DNA from: Armatimonadota bacterium
GTDB lineage: Bacteria; Sysuimicrobiota; Sysuimicrobiia; Sysuimicrobiales; Humicultoraceae
DNA length: 51,424 bases
Reading direction: 5' to 3'
Assembly: GCA_016869025.1 (NCBI GenBank)
Contig: VGFA01000020.1
Span: 1 to 51,424 of the forward strand
Shown: positions 26,595 through 32,869 of the stretch, piece after piece
Position numbering within the stretch: position 1 is the stretch's first letter
Layout of the letters: every line of letters begins with the position of its first letter
Notes under the pieces: model-generated
The model's input: the letters and a program-made list of their open reading frames with translations, nothing else
Database searches by the model: none
What the model was told of the DNA's origin: nothing
Made by a program: the position numbers and the translations under genes

Positions 26595-28240
26595 CCGTCA
26601 CGCTGTACGCGCACGCGGACGTGCGGCCCAACGGCGGCTCGGTATCACCGGGAGATGCCCTGGCCGCGGCCGGCGGCCGCGTGTTGGCAGTCGGTGATAC
26701 CGCCGGCCTGGCCGCCGCCTTCCCCTGTGCGCGCCGCGTGGACCTCCAAGGGCTACCCGTCTTCCCCGGGCTCATTGACGCGCACCTCCACCTGATCGGC
26801 TACGGCTTCGGCCTGCTCCAGGTGGACCTGCGAGGGGCCGGGTCGAGCCGGGAGGCCGCCCGGCTGGTGTCTGCCGCGGCCGCGCGCCTGCCGGAGGATG
26901 CATGGGTGTTGGGGCATGGGTGGGACAAGAACAGGTGGCCCGAGGACCGCTTCCCCACGCGCCACGATCTCGACCCGGCCACGGCCGGCCGGCCGGCGGT
27001 GATGGCGAGCAAGGACGGCCACCTGCTCTGGGTCAACTCCACGGCCCTGAGGGCGGCCGGGATCACGCGCGATACCTCTGACCCGCCCGGAGGCGTGATC
27101 GGCCGCGACGCCGCCGGTGAGCCGGACGGCATCCTCAAGGAAGAAGCCGCCGCGCTCGTGCGCCGGGTTGTGCCGCCGGCGACCTCCGAGATGCGCGAGC
27201 GCGCCGCGGCGGCCGCGATCGCCGACCTTCACCGTCTCGGGATCACCGGAGTGCACACTTTCACGGGCACCACGGCCTCGGGCCCGGAGGATTTCGTGGC
27301 GCTCCAGCGCCTGCACGCCCGGGGCGAGTTGAGCATGCGGGTGGTTGCCTCCCTTCCCGACCGACACATAGAGGCCGCTGCCGCGTGCGGGATGCGCACA
27401 GGGCTGGGCGACGAGATGCTGCGCGTCGGCCCGGTCAAGATCTTCGCCGACGGCGCCCTGGGATCGCAGACCGCGAGCATGCTTGCGCCCTACGACGGCC
27501 AGCCGGACAACCTGGGAGTGCAGGTGCGGTCGCCCGCCGAGCTGGACCGTCTGGTGGCCCGCGCAATAGATGCCGGGCTGTGGACAGCGACCCATGCCAT
27601 TGGCGACCGCGCCAACCGAGACGTCCTCGATGTCTTCGAGCGCCACCAGGCCGCATCGCAGCGCCTGGGAGCGCGCCATCGCATAGAGCACGTGCAGCTC
27701 CTGCATCCGGACGATCTGCCGCGACTCGCACGGATCGGCGTGGTGGCCTCCATGCAGCCGATCCATGCCACTGAAGATCGCGATATCGCCGATCGCTACT
27801 GGGGATCACGCGCGCGCTGGGCCTATGCGTGGCGCTCGCTCGCCGCCAGCGGCGCGGTGCTGGCTTTCGGATCGGACGCTCCGGTGGAGACGCCGGATCC
27901 GTGGCAGGGAATATACGCGGCGGTCACCCGACGTCGCGAGCACGGGAAGGACGGCAACGCAGGGCATGCCGAGGCATGGTATCCCCAGGAGTGCATCTCG
28001 CTGGAGGAGGCCGTCCGCGCCTACACTGCTGGCGCCGCCTTTGCCGCCGGCACCGAGGGGTGGCAGGGGGCGCTTCGTCCGGGGAGCGCGGCCGACTTCA
28101 TCGTGCTCGACCGCGATCCATACGCGGGCCCACCGGAGGAGTTGCTGCGGGTCAGGGTGCTGGCAACGGTGGTAGGCGGACGCATCGCCCACGCGGCCGG
28201 CGCGCTTGATGGCGCGCTCGACGGGTTGATTGATGGGTGA
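26591..28240 (+). CDS. Amidohydrolase (YtcJ-like family 3)
   Basis: The 549-residue protein is a YtcJ-type amidohydrolase, TIM-barrel metal enzyme. The N-terminal metal site HLHL lies in GLIDAHLHLIGYGFG. Further motifs are GSQTASMLAPY, ATHAIGDRANRDVLDVFE, RHRIEHVQLLHPDDL and GSDAPVETPDPWQGIYAAVT with the last Asp ligand. It hydrolyses an amide or related bond in a small molecule; its substrate cannot be told. The GTG overlaps the ribH stop by four bases, so it is translated with the rib operon. A role in flavin metabolism is possible but unsupported. Confidence 0.9.
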   Translation: MTVTLYAHADVRPNGGSVSPGDALAAAGGRVLAVGDTAGLAAAFPCARRVDLQGLPVFPGLIDAHLHLIGYGFGLLQVDLRGAGSSREAARLVSAAAARLPEDAWVLGHGWDKNRWPEDRFPTRHDLDPATAGRPAVMASKDGHLLWVNSTALRAAGITRDTSDPPGGVIGRDAAGEPDGILKEEAAALVRRVVPPATSEMRERAAAAAIADLHRLGITGVHTFTGTTASGPEDFVALQRLHARGELSMRVVASLPDRHIEAAAACGMRTGLGDEMLRVGPVKIFADGALGSQTASMLAPYDGQPDNLGVQVRSPAELDRLVARAIDAGLWTATHAIGDRANRDVLDVFERHQAASQRLGARHRIEHVQLLHPDDLPRLARIGVVASMQPIHATEDRDIADRYWGSRARWAYAWRSLAASGAVLAFGSDAPVETPDPWQGIYAAVTRRREHGKDGNAGHAEAWYPQECISLEEAVRAYTAGAAFAAGTEGWQGALRPGSAADFIVLDRDPYAGPPEELLRVRVLATVVGGRIAHAAGALDGALDGLIDG

Positions 28241-28345
28241 GGGAGAGGCGGGCATACATGGGGCATGCAGCGGCGTTCCTCTGGGCGCGGGTACAACGTA
28301 CCCGTGCCACGCGCCGGCACGGCGCGCGAAGAAAGGGTGAGCAGG

Positions 28346-28960
28346 ATGGCATATCCAAAGTACGAGCCCAAGAAGTTCCGCTCGTTTGACGTGGAGTTGG
28401 ACGGCATCTCGAAGAAGACCATGGAGGAGCACTACAAGCTCTATCAGGGCTATGTCAACAAGGCCAACGAGATTCACGAGAAACTCGCGGCCCTCGACAA
28501 GGACCCGGCCAAGGCCAACCCGACCTTCTCCGAGATCCGCGAGCTCAAGGTCGAGCTGACGCGGGCCGTGGGCGGTGTGAAGAACCACGAGATCTACTTC
28601 TCTCACCTGGGTGGCGGAGGCGGGAAGCCGTCGGGCAAGTTGCTCGGCCTGATCGAGCGGGACTTCGGCAGCGTCGAGAACTGGCAGCGCGATCTGAAGG
28701 CCACCGCGATCGCGGCCCGGGGCTGGGCCTGGACGGCGTTTGACTGGGACACGATGCGGCTGTTCAACTACATAGGGGACGAGCAGAACACCTTCCCGGT
28801 CTGGAACGCGACGGTCGTGGTCGCGCTGGACGTCTTCGAGCACGCGTACTACCTGGACTACCAGACCGCGAAGGCGGCGTACGTGGACGCGTTCTTCCGC
28901 AACCTGGACTGGGCGGCCGTGGCGGATCAGGCGAAGTTCGTGCTGAACGTGATCCAGTAA
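28346..28960 (+). CDS. Fe/Mn superoxide dismutase-family protein with atypical second shell
   Basis: The 204-residue protein has the four metal ligands of Fe/Mn superoxide dismutase at the expected spacing: His29, His81 (KNHEIYFSHL), Asp162 and His166 (DVFEHAYYLDY). RGWAW (125-129) and the DEQN Gln147 that hydrogen-bonds metal water are also present. Between ligand His29 and the active-site Tyr, E. coli SodB has His26-x3-His30-x3-Tyr34. Here the spacing is one shorter, and the second His position is Tyr33, with Tyr36 as the gateway candidate. Trp of DVWEHAY is Phe. Superoxide dismutase is likely, but kinetics or substrate may differ. ATG 28346 follows AGGGTGAGCAGG. Confidence 0.83.
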   Translation: MAYPKYEPKKFRSFDVELDGISKKTMEEHYKLYQGYVNKANEIHEKLAALDKDPAKANPTFSEIRELKVELTRAVGGVKNHEIYFSHLGGGGGKPSGKLLGLIERDFGSVENWQRDLKATAIAARGWAWTAFDWDTMRLFNYIGDEQNTFPVWNATVVVALDVFEHAYYLDYQTAKAAYVDAFFRNLDWAAVADQAKFVLNVIQ

Positions 28961-29010
28961 ACCTAGGACACCCCGGCCGCCGTCACACGGTTGGCACAGA
29001 GGGGGCGGGC

Positions 29011-29565
29011 GTGGACGCTGAGGACCGGCAACTGCTCCGTGCTTTCACGCGCGGGGAGGAGAGCGCCTTTACGGCGCTCGTGATCAAGTACCGGGAGAGC
29101 GTCTACCGCGTGGCGCGCCGCATGCTCGGGAACCACGAGGACGCCGCGGATGTGGCCCAGGAGGTGTTCATCCGCGCGCACCGGGCGCTGCCGCGATTCG
29201 ACGGCCGGTCGCAGCTCTACACCTGGCTGTACCGCATTACGGTCAACCTCTGCCTGGATCTTCGCGGCCGGTCATCCAGGCTGCCTCTGCTGGATGACGA
29301 GGACGGCGCGCGCGACCGCAGCGGCATCCCGGCCGCGGAAGATGAGGCCGAGGGCAGGGAGGCCGGACGGCTGGTGGCGCGGGCCGTTGCCCAACTCCCG
29401 CCGCGCCAGCGCGCGATGACCGTCCTGCGGCTCTACCAGGATCTGCCCTACCAGGAGATCGCCCGCATCATGGGCTGCTCGGAAGGCACGGTGAAGGCAA
29501 CGATGTTCGCGGCGCTGCGCAAGTTGCGCCGCGTGCTGGTCGAGGAGGGCGTCCGAGCGCCATGA
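29011..29565 (+). CDS. ECF-type RNA polymerase sigma factor
   Basis: The 184-residue protein is an extracytoplasmic-function sigma-70. Region 2 includes HEDAADVAQEVFIRAHRALP and TWLYRITVNLCLDL. Region 4 includes LPPRQRAMTVLRLYQDLPYQ and EIARIMGCSEGTVKATMFAA, the helix-turn-helix that reads the -35 element. GTG start, 50 bases after the dismutase. The next gene begins in its stop (ATGA) and looks like its anti-sigma factor, so the pair is a unit that senses an envelope signal. Its target promoters are not apparent in the window. Confidence 0.93.
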   Translation: MDAEDRQLLRAFTRGEESAFTALVIKYRESVYRVARRMLGNHEDAADVAQEVFIRAHRALPRFDGRSQLYTWLYRITVNLCLDLRGRSSRLPLLDDEDGARDRSGIPAAEDEAEGREAGRLVARAVAQLPPRQRAMTVLRLYQDLPYQEIARIMGCSEGTVKATMFAALRKLRRVLVEEGVRAP

Positions 29566-30068
29566 CCGACCGCTGCGTGGAGGTGCTGGAGCGCCTGGTC
29601 GAGGGTGTGACCGGCACGGTGCCTCCGGATGAGCGCGCCGCCGTCGCCGGCCATCTCGCCTCGTGCGCCCGCTGCCGCGACGAGGCAGCCTCGCTGGAAG
29701 CCGTTGCCGCGCGCCTGCATGCTGGGGCCAGGTTTGTGGCGCCGCCGGGCTTCTGGGAGGAGTTCATGCGGCGGCTTGCCGACCGGATCGAGGAGGAGAG
29801 GGCGCCGGCAGGCGCCCGCCTCCGCCGGTGGCTGGCCTCCCCGCGGCATGCGCTGGGCACGGCCGTGGTCACAGCGGTCACGGTGCTGGCGGTCTTCGCG
29901 GCGGTCCGGACCATACCGCCCCCGTCCGATCCCGTCGTGATTCGCGCACGCGGGCTGGTGACCGCAACGATGACCTCAAGCCTTCCCTCGCTGGGAGAGA
30001 TGCTCGATGTCTGGCGCGCCGGGCTGGTTCACGAGACCGACTCGGTCGTGGACAGAGGGGCGAGGTAG
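29562..30068 (+). CDS. Zinc-finger anti-sigma factor, single-pass membrane protein
   Basis: The 168-residue protein begins with a short ZAS-like segment whose HLASCARC (H-x3-C-x2-C) is the anti-sigma zinc motif. A helical segment and one transmembrane helix follow (LGTAVVTAVTVLAVFAAV, about 110-128), then an extracytoplasmic tail. It should hold the ECF factor inactive at the membrane and release it on an envelope signal. It overlaps the sigma gene by four bases. A periplasmic Spy-like protein follows, which may be the signal sensor. Confidence 0.85.
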   Translation: MTDRCVEVLERLVEGVTGTVPPDERAAVAGHLASCARCRDEAASLEAVAARLHAGARFVAPPGFWEEFMRRLADRIEEERAPAGARLRRWLASPRHALGTAVVTAVTVLAVFAAVRTIPPPSDPVVIRARGLVTATMTSSLPSLGEMLDVWRAGLVHETDSVVDRGAR

Positions 30069-30082
30069 GGGGAGTGGTCGCC

Positions 30083-30565
30083 GTGCGCCGCCTGGCACCT
30101 GCACTCCTGGTGGTGGTGATGGCGCTGGCTCTGCCCGCGGTGGGGCAGGAGCCGCGGCAGCGGGGAGAGCGGATCATCGAGGCGATCTTCATCTGGCGCC
30201 TGGTGGACGAGCTCGACCTCACGGAGGGGCAGATCATCCGAATACTGCCCCGGCTGAAGGCCCTCAAGACCATCCGGATCGAAATGGGCCGACGGGTGCC
30301 CGTGCTGCGGCGGGAGATCCGCCAGCTTTCCGTGCAACAGCCCCGTGACGAGGAGGCCATCCGGGTCAAGGTCGCCGAGCTCAACCTGCTGCGCGCCGAG
30401 ATGGAGTCGGGCAGGCGGCGCCAGCTGCAGATGATCGCCGCGGTGCTTACCCCTGAACAGCAGGCCAAATTTGCGCTGATTCAGGAGACCTTTGAGATGG
30501 ACACCCTTCGCCTGCTGGAAGAGATGCGCCGCATCGCCGAAGAGCAGTCGCCCCCCCGCCGCTGA
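30083..30565 (+). CDS. Spy/LTXXQ-like periplasmic protein
   Basis: The 160-residue protein has a signal peptide (VRRLAPALLVVVMALALP, AVGQE) and an almost entirely helical mature part. It includes LDLTEGQIIRILPRLKALK and LTPEQQAKFALIQETFEMD, two LTxxQ-like repeats of the Spy/CpxP/heavy-metal-sensor group. These periplasmic helical proteins bind unfolded proteins or metals and often signal through a two-component or sigma system. It follows the anti-sigma factor. GTG 30083 is preferred over GTG 30074 because GGGGGAG is too close to the latter. Confidence 0.75.
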   Translation: MRRLAPALLVVVMALALPAVGQEPRQRGERIIEAIFIWRLVDELDLTEGQIIRILPRLKALKTIRIEMGRRVPVLRREIRQLSVQQPRDEEAIRVKVAELNLLRAEMESGRRRQLQMIAAVLTPEQQAKFALIQETFEMDTLRLLEEMRRIAEEQSPPRR

Positions 30566-30574
30566 TCCCCGCGC

Positions 30575-30620
30575 GGCGCTAGGTCTCGTTCACATCCAGC
30601 GGTTGGAAGCCGGCGATGCC
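30575..30620 (+). repeat. Left copy of 46-bp direct repeat bounding the cassette island
   Basis: It matches 32824-32869 in 42 of 46 positions. The right copy is the intact 3' end of a DUF35 gene (minus strand). The left one is a gene remnant whose minus-strand reading ends LGIAGFQPLDVNET and then stop, against LDIAGFRPLGVNET in the gene. The matching stops abruptly on the inside, where a tyrosine recombinase fragment begins about 32 bases later. This is the arrangement expected of attL/attR. Confidence 0.8.
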
Positions 30621-30651
30621 AAGCTACCTGGATCGCCGCACAGGGATGCGG

Positions 30652-30708
30652 CATGGCATCAACTGCACGAGTCACTCCTTCCGCCACTCGTTTGCCACAT
30701 ACCTGCGC
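30652..30708 (+). pseudogene. Tyrosine recombinase fragment (catalytic box II)
   Basis: One frame reads HGINCTSHSFRHSFATYLR. The H-x2-R core with HSFATxL is the box II signature of XerC/IntI/phage integrases (family form HxLRHSFATHLL). The reading frame has no start, no box I Arg and no C-terminal Tyr, so this is a remnant of 20-30 residues. It overlaps the start of the BRCT reading frame in another phase. It could be from the integrase that mobilised the island; the sequence is too short to place in a subfamily. Confidence 0.45.
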
Positions 30709-31192
30709 CCGATGGGTACAGCGCCATCCAGACGCCGTCGAGCAGTGGCCTGTCAACGTCTTGCACGCGCGACTCGCCCGCATCTATGAAGACGGCCGGG
30801 TCGACGAAACGGAGCGACAGGATCTCGCGGAACTCCTTACCGCGTTGGTCGGCGGACAAGCCGGCATCATCGTTGGCGAGGATGCAGCAACGGATCTGCC
30901 TATCGACCAGCCTCCCCCACCGTTGATTTGGCGCGGCTCGGTCTTTGTGTTCACCGGCAAGTTCGCGTTCGGTCCCCGAGCAGAATGCGAACGGCAAGTC
31001 ATGCGTCTTGGTGGTATGTGCGAGTCGAGTGTAACGAGACGGACCAACTACCTGGTCATCGGAACCTTCGGAAGTCGCGATTGGGTCCACACTTCGTTCG
31101 GTCGCAAGATCGAGAAAGCCGTCGAGTACCGCAACGCCGGGCAGCCGCTGGCCATAGTGAATGAAGATCACTGGGCTGCCGCACTCACGTAA
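30653..31192 (+). CDS. BRCT-domain protein, probably 5'-truncated
   Basis: The C-terminal half (residues 100-178) is a BRCT domain like that of NAD-dependent DNA ligase: RGSVFVFTGKFAFGPRAECE, RQVMRLGGMCESSVTRRTNY and LVIG, then a stretch of K-AVEYRNAGQPLAIVNEDHW. Before it is the helical segment EQWPVNVLHARLARIYEDGR (family: WP-xVL-xRI-xx-L-DG). In its relatives this region is preceded by another helical pair, missing here, since the first 30 residues come from the recombinase-fragment DNA in another frame. The gene is therefore likely cut at the 5' end and its start is doubtful. It ends eight bases before an attC-like site. Confidence 0.7.
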   Translation: MASTARVTPSATRLPHTCARWVQRHPDAVEQWPVNVLHARLARIYEDGRVDETERQDLAELLTALVGGQAGIIVGEDAATDLPIDQPPPPLIWRGSVFVFTGKFAFGPRAECERQVMRLGGMCESSVTRRTNYLVIGTFGSRDWVHTSFGRKIEKAVEYRNAGQPLAIVNEDHWAAALT

Positions 31193-31199
31193 CCCAACG

Positions 31200-31272
31200 G
31201 TCTAACCACGGCTTGCACCCGACGGCGCTCGCTGCGATCGTGAAGCGCCGCGGGTGAAGCCGATCGTTAGCC
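31200..31272 (+). other. attC recombination site
   Basis: The left core GTCTAAC (31200-31206) fits RYYYAAC. The arm 31210-31229 pairs with 31244-31261 over 18 base pairs without a mismatch if G31215 and A31222 are extrahelical. The right core is GTTAGCC (31266-31272), one base from GTTRRRY. Length 73 bp. Two bulged bases of the same kind and spacing (G, then A) occur in the 804-865 site. It separates the BRCT gene from hicBA. Confidence 0.87.
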
Positions 31273-31323
31273 ATATCTGGCTTCGGGTCTCCTCATGGCG
31301 TAGAATATCCGAGAGGTGCCGAC

Positions 31324-31539
31324 ATGATGAAGTTCACGGCAGTCTACATCAAGGTTCCTGAGGGTTACATCGCCTTCGTGGAAGAGCTACCGGGCGCTAA
31401 CACGCAGGGCTCGACCCTTGAGGAGGCCAGAGAGAACCTGAAGGAGGCAGTAGAGCTCGTCCTGGAGGCGAATCGGGTCTTGACGGAGGAGAGCCTTGAA
31501 GGTCAGGAGGTTATCAAGGAGCCCCTCCCGACCGCATGA
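31324..31539 (+). CDS. hicB: HicB-family antitoxin
   Basis: The 71-residue protein is the small HicB form. It has a partial RNase-H-like fold, FTAVYIKVPEGYIAFVEELP, with GANTQGSTLEEARENLKEAV, the family signature, and no C-terminal DNA-binding domain. It neutralises the HicA mRNA interferase encoded next. AGAGGTGCCGAC precedes the ATG. A TAGAAT (31301-31306) suits a -10 box, but its -35 partner is poor, so a cassette-borne promoter is only possible. The toxin gene overlaps it by four bases. Confidence 0.93.
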   Translation: MMKFTAVYIKVPEGYIAFVEELPGANTQGSTLEEARENLKEAVELVLEANRVLTEESLEGQEVIKEPLPTA

Positions 31540-31721
31540 AGCGGCGAGAACTCATCGGGCACATCGAGAGGCACGGGTGTGAGTTCCTTCGTGAGGGGGC
31601 GAAGCACACCGTGTACGTGAACCGCAAGGTCCGCAAGAGCTCCACGATTCCCCGTCACCGCGAGATAAACGAGGACCTGGCCAGGAAGATCTGCCGCGAT
31701 CTGGAGGTTCCCAATCCCTGA
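31536..31721 (+). CDS. hicA: HicA-family mRNA interferase toxin
   Basis: The 61-residue protein is a dsRBD-like HicA toxin. KRRELIGHIERHGCEFLREG is the first helix region, GAKHTVYVN has the active-site His, and STIPRHREINEDLARKICRD ends the fold. It cleaves mRNA when free of HicB. ATGA overlap with hicB couples translation. Its order is antitoxin first, the reverse of many HicAB operons. It ends three bases before the attC at 31724. Toxin-antitoxin genes are common stabilising contents of integron arrays. Confidence 0.93.
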   Translation: MKRRELIGHIERHGCEFLREGAKHTVYVNRKVRKSSTIPRHREINEDLARKICRDLEVPNP

Positions 31722-31723
31722 AT

Positions 31724-31789
31724 GGCTAACATGGCCCTGCACCTGCCGATCGTCTCTGGTGCTCGCAGGTGAGGGCCAAGCCGTTAGGC
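31724..31789 (+). other. attC recombination site
   Basis: Left core-like GGCTAAC (31724-31730). The arm 31733-31746 pairs with 31765-31777 over 13 base pairs with G31739 extrahelical. The right core is GTTAGGC (31783-31789), a perfect GTTRRRY. 66 bp. The start codon of the next gene falls in its right arm, and the spacer GGCCAAGCC before the core matches the decayed attC at 1449-1509. Confidence 0.85.
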
Positions 31790-32005
31790 CGCGGCTTCCG
31801 TTTCTACTTCTTCTCGCGAGAAGAGCGGCGGCTGCACGTGCATGCTCAGGGTGCGCGGGGCGAGGCCAAGTTCTGGCTCGACCCGGAGATCGAATTGGCG
31901 GAGGACTACGGTCTCGGCCCACAAGCGGTGCCGCGAGCGTTACGATTGATCAAGGAGCACGAAGATGAGATCCGGGCGGCGTGGCACAAGCACTTTGGTC
32001 GCTGA
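31769..32005 (+). CDS. DUF4160 protein
   Basis: The 78-residue protein is of the DUF4160 family: FRFYFFSREERRLHVHAQGA (family: FY..E...PHVHV), GEAKFWLDPEIELAEDYG and LIKEHEDEIRAAWHKHF. Members are small proteins nearly always paired with a DUF2442 gene, as here, and proposed as a toxin-antitoxin-like pair. The GTG start lies within the attC, so the first nine codons (VRAKPLGRG) come from recombination-site DNA. The DUF2442 gene overlaps its end by 41 bases. Confidence 0.85.
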   Translation: MRAKPLGRGFRFYFFSREERRLHVHAQGARGEAKFWLDPEIELAEDYGLGPQAVPRALRLIKEHEDEIRAAWHKHFGR

Positions 32006-32309
32006 GGTGGCCAACGTCTCGGCGAATGGCTTCTGGCTCCTCGTGGACGAGCGGGAGTTGTTCGTGCCATTCGAGCAGTTCCCCTGGTTCCGCGCGGCCA
32101 CTATCGGGCAGCTTCTGAATGTCCAACGGCCCCACAATAACCACCTCTACTGGCCTGATCTCGATGTGGATCTCGCAGTGGACTCAATCGAACATCCAGA
32201 GCGCTACCCCCTCGTCAGCAAGGCACGGCCTAACATCGCGCCTCAGCGGCCGGGCCGTACGTCAAGTCCCGTGCGTTCGCGGGCAACGCGCCAAGCGGCG
32301 AGCCGCTGA
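31965..32309 (+). CDS. DUF2442 protein
   Basis: The core (about residues 11-85: VAEVANVSANGFWLLVDERE, FVPFEQFPWFRAATIGQLLN, HLYWPDLDVDLAVDSIEHPE and RYPL) is a DUF2442 domain, the partner of DUF4160. The usual end of the family is near ERYPL; the remaining 27 residues are translated from the attC-like site and are not expected to fold with it. The ATG at 31965 has AAGGAG seven bases upstream. TTG 31995 is an alternative. Confidence 0.83.
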   Translation: MRSGRRGTSTLVAEVANVSANGFWLLVDERELFVPFEQFPWFRAATIGQLLNVQRPHNNHLYWPDLDVDLAVDSIEHPERYPLVSKARPNIAPQRPGRTSSPVRSRATRQAASR

Positions 32310-32323
32310 GCGATGCGTTCGGC
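32228..32323 (+). other. attC-like site, long and less regular
   Basis: The left core GCCTAAC (32228-32234) is a perfect RYYYAAC. The arm ending TCAGCGGC (32243-32250) pairs with GCCGCTGAGCG (32302-32312) with one extrahelical C42. The right core-like GTTCGGC (32317-32323) deviates at one position. The 50-base middle is GC-rich and could form an inner stem. 96 bp is long but within attC limits. It overlaps the 3' end of the DUF2442 reading frame. Confidence 0.55.
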
Positions 32324-32391
32324 GTCATGAGCTGGGAGCCGCGGGCCTGTGGCGCCTGGCAGAAGCGCTTCCGCTAGTCTAGGAGTCCTCG

Positions 32392-32778
32392 ATGAGTGTG
32401 CGAGTTGTCCGCCTCGGAACCCAGCGGATTCCGGGAGAGGGAACAAGAATCGGAACCGTCCGTCGGCCTCCCCGCGGTGTGCCGAAGGCACTGTTCTCGA
32501 GGCGGAACTGGTACGACGTCTGGTTCCCGAACCTAGCTCCAAACGTGGAGACCATGAAGCTTGGGCAAGAAGCAGCGTCACCAGCGCAATGGGCGGCGTT
32601 CACAGGGAAGTACAGGACCGAAATGGCTGCGCCCGAGGCGAAGCGCGACCTGGAACTCCTGGCCGTGCTATCCCACACGACAAACTTCTCTGTGGGCTGC
32701 TACTGCGAGGACGAGAGCCGCTGCCACCGTTTGGTTCTGAAGCAACTCCTCATCGAGAACGGAGCAAGTGTCGAGTAA
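32392..32778 (+). CDS. DUF488 family protein
   Basis: The 128-residue protein ends with the DUF488 signature VGCYCEDESRCHRLVLKQLL, a CYCEDE-xx-CHR box, and has the upstream YDVWFPNLAP and FTGKYRTEM segments in a shorter form of the domain. DUF488 proteins are small, probably metal- or nucleotide-binding, with no known function. The ATG has AGGAG nine bases upstream. It is the last gene before the right repeat and lacks an attC after it. Confidence 0.82.
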   Translation: MSVRVVRLGTQRIPGEGTRIGTVRRPPRGVPKALFSRRNWYDVWFPNLAPNVETMKLGQEAASPAQWAAFTGKYRTEMAAPEAKRDLELLAVLSHTTNFSVGCYCEDESRCHRLVLKQLLIENGASVE

Positions 32779-32808
32779 TCAGCGTGATGGACCTGGTCGG
32801 AATCCTCA

Positions 32809-32829
32809 AGCGCCCTGAGAGTGGGCGCT
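32809..32829. terminator. Possible bidirectional terminator hairpin
   Basis: AGCGCCC (32809-32815) pairs with GGGCGCT (32823-32829) between the convergent DUF488 and DUF35 genes. There is no T-run on either side, so termination is a guess. Its right half is part of the 46-bp repeat. Confidence 0.3.
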
Positions 32830-32869
32830 AGGTCTCGTTCACACCCAGCGGTCGGAAGCCGGCTATGTC
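32824..32869 (-). repeat. Right copy of 46-bp direct repeat (3' end of DUF35 gene)
   Basis: This is the last 14 codons and stop of the DUF35 gene at 32828-33313 plus four bases. It matches 30575-30620 at 42 of 46 positions. Differences are all single bases at third or wobble-tolerant positions. It marks the outer edge of the inserted island. Confidence 0.8.
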
